DNA from: Saprospiraceae bacterium
Lineage (GTDB): Bacteria > Bacteroidota > Bacteroidia > Chitinophagales > Saprospiraceae
Length of the DNA stretch: 35,052 bases
NCBI GenBank assembly: GCA_020436935.1
Contig: JAGQWX010000052.1
Location: 1 to 35,052, forward strand
Direction of reading: 5' to 3'
Each line of letters opens with the position of its first letter. Positions within the stretch are counted from its first letter, which is position 1. This document shows, piece by piece, positions 17,807 through 25,637 of this stretch. Below the pieces are notes generated by a model. That model saw nothing but the letters and a program-made list of their open reading frames with translations, was not told the origin of the DNA and ran no database searches. The position numbers were made by a program, and so were the translations under genes.

Positions 17807-20197
17807 TTGGAAGCAGTACTGTACCCCAAAGATATATTTGAAAAAACGGAATTTTCCAAAGTGATCCGTGCGATCAAAGAAAACTGTCTGGGCACTCCAG
17901 GCAAGGACTACTTTGACCACATCGAGATCAAAACCGAAGCACCGCAGGTCAAAAACCTGCTGGAAGAGGTGAAGGAATGGATGAGCGCCATCGATGCCGG
18001 AGACATTTTGCCTTTTGGATCTTATGATGACGTATCCGCAGCTATCCCACTGCTCAAAAAAGAGGGCTATGTTCTGGACGTAGAAGACATACTTCAGATC
18101 CACCAGCTGCTGTCTGTTGCAACACGCTGCAACCACTTTTTCCAGGACTACACCAAACACAAACTGTATCCCAGGCTGACCGAAATTTGTCTGGGCATCC
18201 ATATCGATCAGCATCTGGGCAAGGAAATCAACCGGGTATTTGACGAAGAAGGTGAAGTTCGCCCCAACGCGAGCGAAGAATTGCTAAAAATCTCAAAATC
18301 CATCGGCAATAAGGAAAGAGAAGCAGCCAAGGTGTTCAAAGCGGCCCTGGCCATCAACAAGGAGAGGGGTTACCTCATAGAAAACCTGGAATCCCTCAGA
18401 AACGGAAGAATGGTCCTGGTAGTGGCTGCTGAACACAAAAGAAGAGTGCCCGGTATCATCCACGATGAATCGAGCACTGGTAAAACAGTCTTCATTGAGC
18501 CTGAGCAAACCATCGCCCTCAACAACGATATCCACAGCCTATACTCTGAGCGCAGGGCGGAGATTTATAGGATCGTTAGAGAGCTCTGTAATTTCCTCCG
18601 ACCTTTTGCGGATGACATTCTCCAGACCCTGTATTCTGTTACAAAACTCGATACCATCAGGGCCAAGACCTTGTTTGGCAAAAACATACACGGCAATATT
18701 CCGATCATCAACACCAGGAGCAACATCAACATCATTGAGGGGTACAACCCCATTTTACTGCTCAAAAACCATGGTGATGCGAGTCATGTAGTACCATTCA
18801 CCCTCCAGCTGCACGGAGCGAATACCATCCTGGTGCTCAGCGGACCAAATGCGGGTGGAAAATCTGTAGCCATGAAGTCAGTAGGCCTCTTGCAACTCAT
18901 GGTACAGGCGGGAATTCCGGTTCCTGTGGATGAAAATTCACAAATGGCCATTTACCACAAGTTTTATGTAGACATCGGTGACCAGCAATCCGTGGAGGAT
19001 GACCTGAGTACCTACAGCTCTCACTTGCTGAATATGAAGAATGTGCTGGATGGTGCTGACGATAAAACACTGGTGCTCATTGATGAATTTGGATCCGGTA
19101 CTGACCCCAAAATCGGTGGTGCCATTGCCGAAGCTGTATTGCACCAACTCCATAAAAGAAAGTCGACGGCTGTCATAACGACGCACTATTCCAACCTCAA
19201 GTTTTATGCCTTCAAAACCAAGGGCATCGTGAATGCTTCCATGGAATTTGACCGTGCAAAGCTTCAACCGACTTACAAACTCATTGTGGGCAAGCCGGGA
19301 TCATCTTTTGCTTTTGAGATTGCACAGAAGAGCGGCATTCCCCAACAGGTAATTGACTATGCAAGGCATAAGACCGGACAAAATGAGAAGGCCATTGAGG
19401 AGATGCTTGTGGAACTGCAATCGGAGCGAAAAGAGTACGAAGACAAGATGGGCAAGTTGCTGGACAAGGAGGACAGGCTCGACAAGCTCATGAAAAACTA
19501 CGAAAGTCTGTTGTCGGACCTGGAGTTCAAACGCAAAAAGCTCAAAATAGAACAAAAAGAGGCGACGCTGTTTTCTATCGCTGAGGCAAAAAAGGAAGCC
19601 CAGAAAATCATCAAAGCGCTGAAAGAGGAAAAGGAACTGGAAAAGGCAGAAGCCATCGTCAAGGAAACAAAGGCGAAGGAAGTCCAGGTTGCTGAACAAA
19701 TTTCAGAGCTGAAGGAAGCGGTCCACAAGGATGTGGTAAAAAAACAAAAGCCTTTTGAGGTGGGTGATTATGTCAAAATGTTTGATGGGGGTTCGATTGG
19801 TCAGATCGTCGCCATCGACAAAAACCAGGCTGAGGTGGAAATGGGCATGATGAAACTGAAGGTGAAGGTGAAGGAGCTCATTCACGCCAATGAACCCATA
19901 GTCATCAACAAAAAGAAGTCGATCGACACGTCGAATGTGAGTGGCATGGGAGGCCAGGTAGAGACCAAGATTGATCTTCGCGGTTATCGTGTGGAAGATG
20001 CCATGTGGTTTCTGGAGGAGTTTATGGACCGCGCCATCATGAACAATGCATTTGAATTGCGCATCATCCACGGCGTAGGCAATGGCATTATGAAAAAGAA
20101 CGTACATAAGAAGCTAAAGGAATACAAGTCTATTCGGGAGTATTGGCATCCTGAGCCGGAGCTGGGAGGTGAAGGGGTGACGTTTGTGAGGATATAG
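17807..20197 (+). CDS. mutS2: MutS2 family ATPase/endonuclease
   Basis: A 796-residue MutS2. Residues ~1-320 are the core and lever domains without the mismatch-recognition domain of MutS1. Walker A is SGPNAGGKSVAMKSVG (Ser345 to Gly360, Lys352), and Walker B is LVLIDEFGSGTDPKIGG (about 421-437). A long charged coiled coil follows at about 520-650. The C-terminal Smr nuclease domain (from IDLRGYRVEDAMWFLEEF) holds LRIIHGVGNG. MutS2 proteins suppress recombination or split collided ribosomes. Translation must start at the TTG at 17807: a TAA lies two codons upstream in frame, the first in-frame ATG is codon 59, and the conserved N-terminal region (YPKDIFEKTEFSKV) would otherwise be lost. It follows rimO by 19 bp. 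Confidence 0.93.
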   Translation: MEAVLYPKDIFEKTEFSKVIRAIKENCLGTPGKDYFDHIEIKTEAPQVKNLLEEVKEWMSAIDAGDILPFGSYDDVSAAIPLLKKEGYVLDVEDILQIHQLLSVATRCNHFFQDYTKHKLYPRLTEICLGIHIDQHLGKEINRVFDEEGEVRPNASEELLKISKSIGNKEREAAKVFKAALAINKERGYLIENLESLRNGRMVLVVAAEHKRRVPGIIHDESSTGKTVFIEPEQTIALNNDIHSLYSERRAEIYRIVRELCNFLRPFADDILQTLYSVTKLDTIRAKTLFGKNIHGNIPIINTRSNINIIEGYNPILLLKNHGDASHVVPFTLQLHGANTILVLSGPNAGGKSVAMKSVGLLQLMVQAGIPVPVDENSQMAIYHKFYVDIGDQQSVEDDLSTYSSHLLNMKNVLDGADDKTLVLIDEFGSGTDPKIGGAIAEAVLHQLHKRKSTAVITTHYSNLKFYAFKTKGIVNASMEFDRAKLQPTYKLIVGKPGSSFAFEIAQKSGIPQQVIDYARHKTGQNEKAIEEMLVELQSERKEYEDKMGKLLDKEDRLDKLMKNYESLLSDLEFKRKKLKIEQKEATLFSIAEAKKEAQKIIKALKEEKELEKAEAIVKETKAKEVQVAEQISELKEAVHKDVVKKQKPFEVGDYVKMFDGGSIGQIVAIDKNQAEVEMGMMKLKVKVKELIHANEPIVINKKKSIDTSNVSGMGGQVETKIDLRGYRVEDAMWFLEEFMDRAIMNNAFELRIIHGVGNGIMKKNVHKKLKEYKSIREYWHPEPELGGEGVTFVRI

Positions 20198-20280
20198 GCT
20201 TTAGGTGTTAGGTGTTAAGTGGCTGTTTGCGGTTAGCTTTTAGCTTTATTTGGGGAGTGGCTTTGTAAGTTATACAACCT

Positions 20281-20470
20281 TTGCCGCTTTTACCCCAGGC
20301 TCCTGAAGGGGAGATAATTTCCAGATCCCTATGCAACCTTTGCCATCTTACCCCCGGCCCCTGAAGGAGAGTTTATTTCCAAGTACCCTATGCAACCTTT
20401 GCAATCCATGCCACCTTTGCCTTCTTACACTCGGCACCTGAAGGTAAGTTTATTTCCCAGAGCCCTATGC
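20281..20470. repeat. REP-like repeat array, left part
   Basis: Three copies of an intergenic repeat anchored on CCTGAAGG at 20302, 20360 and 20437 (spacings 58 and 77 bp). Each unit runs roughly CCCCGG-C(T/C)CCTGAAGGGGAG, then TTTATTTCCCAGTACCCTATG, then a run of 9-bp steps (GCAACCTTT, GCAATCCAT, GCAATCTTT) and GCCTTCTTAC. CCCC-TGAA-GGGG can form a small hairpin. Length differences between units come from loss or gain of the 9-bp steps. The array ends abruptly at CTATGC (20465-20470), where the inserted element begins, and resumes at 22119. The preceding 20198-20280 holds only TTAGGTG-like low-complexity sequence. Confidence 0.85.
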
Positions 20471-20817
20471 CTCTTCTATGTTGTCTACAAAGTTTTAATT
20501 CAGGTTTTTTTGAAATACTTTCAATTTTAGCTGAATTAGGGCATGAAGAATTTTTTGCTATGCACCTGCACATAGCCACTTTTTTGTTTTTCCCAGTTTA
20601 AAAAATCAATCTTCTGCAATCAGTCTTCTATCAGCGGTCCTTTTTATCGGCTGCAATTCTGTTGTTCATATTGAGAAGTGGGGACGTAGTCTATGCCTAG
20701 CGGTCTTCCATTTTTAAGGTGCTGCAATTGCATAATTTCGTTTGTTCCCCCTCTCGATTTGTCGAGATTGATTTTTATAAGTGTTACTCAGATAGGTTTC
20801 GTGGTTATTCAAATCGT

Positions 20818-20920
20818 AGGCCACTCCTGGGTTGTATTATTGAATCTTGTCAAGGGCGGATGGTGGCGTGGCCTTGTGTGTTGCCATCCGTTTATATACC
20901 CTTGACTGTTCAATAATACA
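20818..20920 (-). ncRNA. Candidate bridge RNA structure in the IS110 3' flank
   Basis: Three nested perfect stems lie just downstream of the transposase stop: 20833-20844 with 20909-20920 (12 bp), 20849-20856 with 20899-20906 (8 bp), and 20857-20863 with 20884-20890 (7 bp). Internal loops are 4/2 nt and a one-sided 8-nt bulge; the apical loop is 20 nt. Seven loop bases, 20868-20874 (GTGGCCT), are fully complementary to 20818-20824 (AGGCCAC) beside the stem, a possible pseudoknot. A smaller hairpin (TCTCGA-TTTG-TCGAGA) is at 20752-20767. IS110-family elements encode a guide ('bridge') RNA in a non-coding end, in the 3' end for the IS1111 branch. The strand is taken from the transposase. The structure is seen directly; its identity and true ends are inferred. 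Confidence 0.5.
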
Positions 20921-20952
20921 TGCCCATCTTTGCCTTAAGGATTTGATTAACA

Positions 20953-22035
20953 TCATTGAACGACACCTGTTTGATATACTTCCTTTGTCCTTAATACGTA
21001 CCGTATCCTACTTAGTATTTTACGCGCTATTCGTATTATAGCTTTGTTCTTGTTCATTCGCTTACATAATTCACTAAACTTTAGTGTTAGGGCAGGGTCC
21101 TGACGTATTGCTACCCAAGAACATTCTATTAAATTTATCTTGAGTTCTTTTCTTCCTCTTTTTACCATGCCTCCCGTTTTTATCTCTTCTCCCGAGGAAT
21201 ACGTTCTTGGTGCTAATCCAACATAAAGACATAATTGATCCAACGTTTTAAATCGTCCTACATCTCCTATTTGCAGCAAGAAAACCATAGCTGTCATCTT
21301 GCCTACCCCTGGTATTGTCATTATCAGCCCGAACTCCTCCTTATATCTTTCTTTTCTACTTAACTCCAGTACTGCTTTATTACATTCTTTTAGTTGACTT
21401 GACAATTCTTTACCTATTTCTATATACCGATCTATTGCTTTTTTGAACGAGCTGGCTGACACTTGTATACTATCAACCCATTTCAAATATTCTTTTGTCC
21501 ACTTACGTGATGCTTCTTCATTTATTTCTTCAGGAATCTTAATACCTATCTGGAAAAATAAGGATTTTAATCTATTTTTTGTCCTGGACAAATCCTTCAT
21601 AACTCGAATTCTTTGTCGCAATAAGGCTCTGTCTGCTTCTAATTCCTCATCTGGTATATGGATATATTCTTGCTTGGGGTCAAAATGTAAACTGCATAAT
21701 CTTCTACTGTCTACAGTGTCTGATTTCATTTGCTTGTCTTTGTTACTCCTTGGAATATCCAAAGCGTGAACTAACTTACATTCTATCCCCTTTTCCGCAA
21801 ATTCTCTACTCGCACTAAATCCACTGAAGCCTGCCTCATATAATACTCTAATTGTCGCTCCTGGATAATTATTCTTGAAATAATTTATCAATGTATGTGC
21901 ACTCGGTTCTTGGCTGAATGTCTTCAAATGATGGTGTTCATTCCTTACCGTTACTTTCCACGATTTCTTGTGAACATCAATTCCCGCATAAATTGTTTGT
22001 CCTTCAAAAGAGTTATTGTTAATTTTAAGTCTCAT
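20953..22035 (-). CDS. IS110-family DEDD transposase/recombinase
   Basis: A 360-residue recombinase from the ATG at 22035; a longer TTG-started frame reaches 22077. Numbering below is from the TTG. The N-terminal RuvC-like DEDD domain has IYAGIDVHKKSWKV (Asp34), RVLYEAGFSGF (Glu81) and KSDTVDSRRL (Asp120, Asp123). The C-terminal Transposase_20 domain has IPGVGKMTAMVFLLQIGDVG (255-274), then LCLYVGLAPRTYSSGE, whose serine (294 or 295) fits the catalytic serine of the family, and KRGRKELK. The frame is intact and full length, so the element may be active. The ATG is preferred because the upstream extension lies in a hairpin (22034-22098). Confidence 0.92.
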   Translation of the reverse strand: MRLKINNNSFEGQTIYAGIDVHKKSWKVTVRNEHHHLKTFSQEPSAHTLINYFKNNYPGATIRVLYEAGFSGFSASREFAEKGIECKLVHALDIPRSNKDKQMKSDTVDSRRLCSLHFDPKQEYIHIPDEELEADRALLRQRIRVMKDLSRTKNRLKSLFFQIGIKIPEEINEEASRKWTKEYLKWVDSIQVSASSFKKAIDRYIEIGKELSSQLKECNKAVLELSRKERYKEEFGLIMTIPGVGKMTAMVFLLQIGDVGRFKTLDQLCLYVGLAPRTYSSGEEIKTGGMVKRGRKELKINLIECSWVAIRQDPALTLKFSELCKRMNKNKAIIRIARKILSRIRYVLRTKEVYQTGVVQ

Positions 22036-22098
22036 GAGCTGAAGTTTATTAGTTATTGATTTTTTTGTCAAATTCAAGTTACTAATTCTTCAGCTCAT
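22034..22098 (-). promoter_or_regulatory. Hairpin covering the transposase start codon
   Basis: ATGAGCTGAAG (22034-22044) is perfectly inverted at 22088-22098, and the inner ATTAGT (22048-22053) is inverted at 22081-22086, leaving a 27-nt loop. In a minus-strand transcript the transposase ATG (22035-22033) lies at the foot of the 3' arm. Such a stem in a read-through transcript would hide the start codon, a known way for insertion sequences to limit expression from outside promoters. It could also act as a subterminal inverted repeat recognised by the recombinase. Confidence 0.6.
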
Positions 22099-22118
22099 CC
22101 TTCTGACAAACATACAGT

Positions 22119-22445
22119 CTATGCAATCTTTGCAATCTTTGCCTTATTACCCCGGCACCTGAAGGTAAGTTTATTTCCCAGCACCCTTTGCAATCCATGC
22201 AATCTTTGCCTTCTAACACCCGGCCCCTGAAGGGAAGTTTATTTCTCAGTAGCCTATGCAACCTTTGCAATCCATGCAAGCTTTGCCATCTTACCCCCGG
22301 CTCCTGAAGGGGAGTTTATTTCCCAGTACCCTATGCAACCTTTGCAATCCATGCAATCTTTGCCTTCTTACATCCGGACCCTGAAGGGGGAGATTATTTT
22401 CCAGAACCCTATGCAAGCTTTGCAACCCGTGCCACCTTTGCAATT
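22119..22445. repeat. REP-like repeat array, right part
   Basis: The array resumes with CTATGC-AATCTTTGC and carries four more units, anchored on CCTGAAGG at 22158, 22226, 22303 and 22380 (spacings 68, 77 and 77 bp), plus a final partial run of GCAAGCTTT/GCAACCCGT steps. Units share CCCGGC.CCTGAAGGGGAG, TTTATTTCCCAGTACCCTATG and the 9-bp steps. With the left part there are seven units. No conserved reading frame runs through it. It ends about 60 bp before the UDP-glucuronate decarboxylase gene. Confidence 0.85.
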
Positions 22446-22472
22446 CAAATTTTCATGTCTGGAGAATCCTGT

Positions 22473-22480
22473 TAACTTTG
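22473..22480 (+). promoter_or_regulatory. -7 box of the UDP-glucuronate decarboxylase gene
   Basis: TAACTTTG matches TAnnTTTG exactly, 22 bp before the ATG at 22503. The -33 region has only a T-rich TTTTC at about 22450-22454, so the promoter is incomplete by consensus. It lies just outside the last repeat of the array. Confidence 0.45.
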
Positions 22481-22502
22481 TGGCTGTTTTAAAAATTGAT
22501 GT

Positions 22503-23444
22503 ATGAAAAAGGTATTGGTCACCGGTGCGGCAGGTTTTATAGGATCACATCTGTGCGATAAATTTATTTCTGAGGGTTATCATGTGATTGGCATGGACAA
22601 CCTTATTACAGGAAATATGGACAATATTGCGCATTTGTTTCCTTTGAAGCAATTTGAATTTTACCACCACGATGTGAGCAAGTTTGTGCATGTACCCGGC
22701 AATCTCGATTACATACTACATTTTGCATCTCCGGCCAGTCCGATCGACTATTTGAAAATGCCGATCCAGACATTGAAGGTAGGTTCTTTGGGCACGCACA
22801 ATCTGTTGGGTCTTGCGAAATCAAAAAAGGCGAGGATACTGATTGCTTCGACATCAGAAGTATATGGCGACCCATTGGTACATCCCCAAACAGAGGAGTA
22901 CTGGGGAAATGTAAATCCAATTGGTCCAAGGGGGGTTTATGACGAAGCAAAGCGTTTTCAGGAAGCCATAACGATGGCATATCATACTTACCACGGACTG
23001 GAGACCAGGATTGTGAGAATATTCAATACCTATGGACCGAGGATGCGCGTTGAAGACGGACGAGTTCTTCCGGCATTTTTCTCTCAGGCCATCAGAGGGG
23101 AAGGCCTTACCGTCTTCGGCGACGGAGGTCAGACAAGGTCTTTCTGTTATGTGGACGACCTGGTCGATGGCATCTATAAGCTGATGCTCAGCGACTATCA
23201 TATGCCGGTAAATATTGGTAATCCGGCAGAAATAACGATTCGTCAGTTCGCTGATGAAATCCTGGCTTTGGTCAACAATCCCAAGGCACACATCATCTAC
23301 AAAGATTTGCCCGTCGATGATCCAAAACAAAGACAGCCGGACATCTCAAAAGCCAGAAATATCCTGGGATGGGAACCGAAGTTTAACCGTGAAAAAGGGT
23401 TGGAACTGACCTACGAATACTTCAAAAGTGTCGTAAAAGTCTGA
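22503..23444 (+). CDS. uxs: UDP-glucuronic acid decarboxylase (UDP-xylose synthase)
   Basis: A 313-residue extended short-chain dehydrogenase/reductase. The Rossmann NAD motif is [10 protein letters not shown] (8-17). The catalytic residues are Ser118 and Glu119 in [10 protein letters not shown], and Tyr146 and Lys150 in [43 protein letters not shown] and [14 protein letters not shown] are close to the signature of UDP-glucuronate decarboxylases, which make UDP-xylose for cell-surface glycans, and separate it from dTDP-glucose dehydratases. It stands alone between the repeat array and the convergent oligopeptidase gene. Confidence 0.88.
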   Translation: MKKVLVTGAAGFIGSHLCDKFISEGYHVIGMDNLITGNMDNIAHLFPLKQFEFYHHDVSKFVHVPGNLDYILHFASPASPIDYLKMPIQTLKVGSLGTHNLLGLAKSKKARILIASTSEVYGDPLVHPQTEEYWGNVNPIGPRGVYDEAKRFQEAITMAYHTYHGLETRIVRIFNTYGPRMRVEDGRVLPAFFSQAIRGEGLTVFGDGGQTRSFCYVDDLVDGIYKLMLSDYHMPVNIGNPAEITIRQFADEILALVNNPKAHIIYKDLPVDDPKQRQPDISKARNILGWEPKFNREKGLELTYEYFKSVVKV

Positions 23445-23484
23445 TTCTTAGCAACTAAATTAAGCTCTAATTTCTTAAAAGCCC

Positions 23485-25623
23485 TTATTTCCAGGTCCCT
23501 GTCTCGTGAAACAAGAAGGACCACATATCAGCAGCCTCCTCAATCCTTTTGTCAGTGGGTACACCTGCACCGTGCCCTGCGGAGGTTTCAATTCGAATCA
23601 GGACAGGGTTGGTTCCGGTATGTTTTTCCTGAAGTGTTGCTGCAAACTTAAAAGAGTGTGCAGGCACTACCCTATCGTCATGGTCAGCTGTGGTGATCAT
23701 CGTAGAAGGATACCTGACGGCCTTCACATTGTGCAACGGGCTGTATTTATACAAATATTTGAATGCCTCAGGGTCGCTGCTTTTGCCGTAATCACTGGCC
23801 CATGCCCACCCAATTGTAAATTCATGGTACCTGAGCATGTCCAGAACGCCTACCGCAGGAAAGGCCACTGCAAATAAATCGGGGCGCTGGGTCATACAAG
23901 CTCCTACCAGCAGACCACCATTGGATCCTCCCCTGATGGCCAATCTGGACTTGGAGGTATAGCTTTGGTCTATCAAAAATTCTGCGCCTGCGATGAAATC
24001 ATCGAATACGTTTTGTTTGCGTTCTTTGGTACCAGCCTTGTGCCATGCCTCTCCAAATTCTCCACCACCTCTGATGTTGGCAAGGGCGAATATCCCACCC
24101 TTTTCCAGAAAGGTGATGATGGAGGGACTGAAATTTGGAGTCTCAGAAACATCAAATCCTCCATAACCATACAACATGGCCGGGCTTTGACCATCCCGTT
24201 TCATCCCTTTTTTATAAGTAATGAACATGGGTACACTGGTGCCATCTTTACTCTTGTACCATTGCTGTTCGACCACAAAGTCATCAGGTTCAAAATCCAG
24301 GGTCGGCTTGTTGTAAAGATCGCTTTCAAAAGTTTTGGTATTGAGTTTGAATACTGAATTTGGATAGTTGAATGATGTAAAACTGTAAAATCCAAAGTTG
24401 TCTTCTTTTCTACCTGACACCCCACTTGCATTGCCAAGGCCCGGCAATTTTACTGATCCAAGTAACCTGCCATTGATGTCGAATGCTTTGATTTCGCTGG
24501 CTACATTGTGGAGGTAGTTGACGAAAAATTTGCCATCCAGTAAGCTTACACTTTCTAGCTTGTCTTCACCTTCAGGAATTACGGTGACCCATTGGCTTCG
24601 CTCTGTTTTTTTGATGTCAATGCCTATCAGCTTTGATTTTGGTGCACCATCATCGGTAATGAAGTACAACATATCGCCTTCGCTGTCGATGAATGTAAAA
24701 TTCTTTTCAAAAGAGGTCACAACGTCGATCATCGGGCTATTGGCCTTTGATAAGTCTTTGATTTTAAAGGCATTTCCACTTGTTGACTCCACAACAGAAA
24801 CCACAAGAAATCGCTCGTCATCACTCGTTGAGGCGTAGACATTGCGCAAAGGATGCTCATCATCCCTAAATACAAGTTGATCCCTGGATTGGTCGTCGCC
24901 AATTTTATGATAATAAAGGCTGTGGTATTCATTTTTTCCGGAGAGTACCTGACCATCAGAAGAAGCCGGATATCTGGAGTAATAAAAGCCATGACCTGCC
25001 CATGAAGTTCCGGAGAACTTGATCCATCTCAAATTGTCTTCGAGATCCTTTCCTGAATCCACGTGTCTGACTTTGCCAATTCTCCAGTCAGAACCTGCTT
25101 CAGAGATCAGGTAAGCCATCAGTTTGCCGTCTTTGGAAAACTCAACGGAGGAAAGAGATGTAGTGCCATCTGATGACAACTTATTGGGATCTACAAATAC
25201 TTTTCCCTCTTGTTTGAGCCCTGAGGCCTGGTATAGTATGCTTTGATTCTGGAGTCCGTCGTTTTTATAATAATAGTAGTGGCTTCCTTCCCTAAACGGT
25301 GCGGAAACCTTCTCATAATTCCACAAGGTCTTCAATCTGGCCTTGATCTCTGCCTTGTAGGGAATCGCATTCAGATAACCGAAAGTAAGCTTATTTTGTG
25401 CCTCAACCCAAGACTTTGTAGCTGCCGAGTTGTCGTCTTCCAACCATCGGTACGGGTCTGCCACTTTTGTCCCAAAATAGTCTGTTATGGTGTCGACTTT
25501 CTTTGTTTTGGGGTATACAATGCCCATAGCAGGCTCATGATGGTTCATTTGTTCCATTGTTTTTTTCGATGGGGTGCAGCCAAAAATTAAGACGACTGCC
25601 ATCATTATTATATTTTGTTTCAT
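23485..25623 (-). CDS. Prolyl oligopeptidase family serine peptidase (S9A), lipoprotein
   Basis: A 712-residue S9A peptidase. The N-terminus MKQNIIMMAVVLIFGC is a lipoprotein signal with lipobox Cys16, so the enzyme is probably anchored in the envelope. Residues ~35-80 (YPKTKKVDTITDYFGTKVAD and the following PYRWLEDD) open the family domain. The middle (about 110-440) is the beta-propeller gate. The C-terminal alpha/beta-hydrolase carries GGSNGG with Ser567, DHDDRVVP with Asp649, and SAGHGAG with His684. It should cleave short proline-containing peptides. Its start lies 14 bp after the stop of the 4-alpha-glucanotransferase gene on the same strand, so both are likely co-transcribed although their functions look unrelated. 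Confidence 0.92.
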   Translation of the reverse strand: MKQNIIMMAVVLIFGCTPSKKTMEQMNHHEPAMGIVYPKTKKVDTITDYFGTKVADPYRWLEDDNSAATKSWVEAQNKLTFGYLNAIPYKAEIKARLKTLWNYEKVSAPFREGSHYYYYKNDGLQNQSILYQASGLKQEGKVFVDPNKLSSDGTTSLSSVEFSKDGKLMAYLISEAGSDWRIGKVRHVDSGKDLEDNLRWIKFSGTSWAGHGFYYSRYPASSDGQVLSGKNEYHSLYYHKIGDDQSRDQLVFRDDEHPLRNVYASTSDDERFLVVSVVESTSGNAFKIKDLSKANSPMIDVVTSFEKNFTFIDSEGDMLYFITDDGAPKSKLIGIDIKKTERSQWVTVIPEGEDKLESVSLLDGKFFVNYLHNVASEIKAFDINGRLLGSVKLPGLGNASGVSGRKEDNFGFYSFTSFNYPNSVFKLNTKTFESDLYNKPTLDFEPDDFVVEQQWYKSKDGTSVPMFITYKKGMKRDGQSPAMLYGYGGFDVSETPNFSPSIITFLEKGGIFALANIRGGGEFGEAWHKAGTKERKQNVFDDFIAGAEFLIDQSYTSKSRLAIRGGSNGGLLVGACMTQRPDLFAVAFPAVGVLDMLRYHEFTIGWAWASDYGKSSDPEAFKYLYKYSPLHNVKAVRYPSTMITTADHDDRVVPAHSFKFAATLQEKHTGTNPVLIRIETSAGHGAGVPTDKRIEEAADMWSFLFHETGTWK

Positions 25624-25637
25624 TCGATTAGGTTATA

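Larger units (their letters stand above)
20471..22118 (-). mobile_element. IS110/IS1111-type insertion sequence within the repeat array
   Basis: About 1.65 kb of unrelated sequence splits the array. The array breaks off after CTATGC at 20465-20470 and resumes with CTATGC at 22119-22124, so one CTATGC copy flanks each side. The insert contains an IS110-family transposase (minus strand), a short 5' flank of about 80 bp, and a long 3' flank of up to about 480 bp. A long 3' non-coding end is the arrangement of the IS1111 branch. The outer left boundary is uncertain: a third copy, AGTCTATGC at 20688-20696, exactly repeats 22116-22124 and would give a 1428-bp element, with 20471-20687 being something else. 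Confidence 0.7.

Noticed and set aside
20388-20579. Small minus-strand open frame overlapping the left repeat array and the element end
   Set aside because: Part of it is array sequence that reads open by chance (LWEINLPSGA also appears in frames of other repeat units); no family resemblance.
20693-21041. Overlapping plus-strand small frames in the element's 3' flank
   Set aside because: They run through the strong RNA hairpin and into the antisense of the transposase; no start signal or family resemblance.
22082-22279. Small minus-strand open frame in the right repeat array
   Set aside because: It is made of the array units and carries the same chance translation (WEINLPSGA) as the left array.
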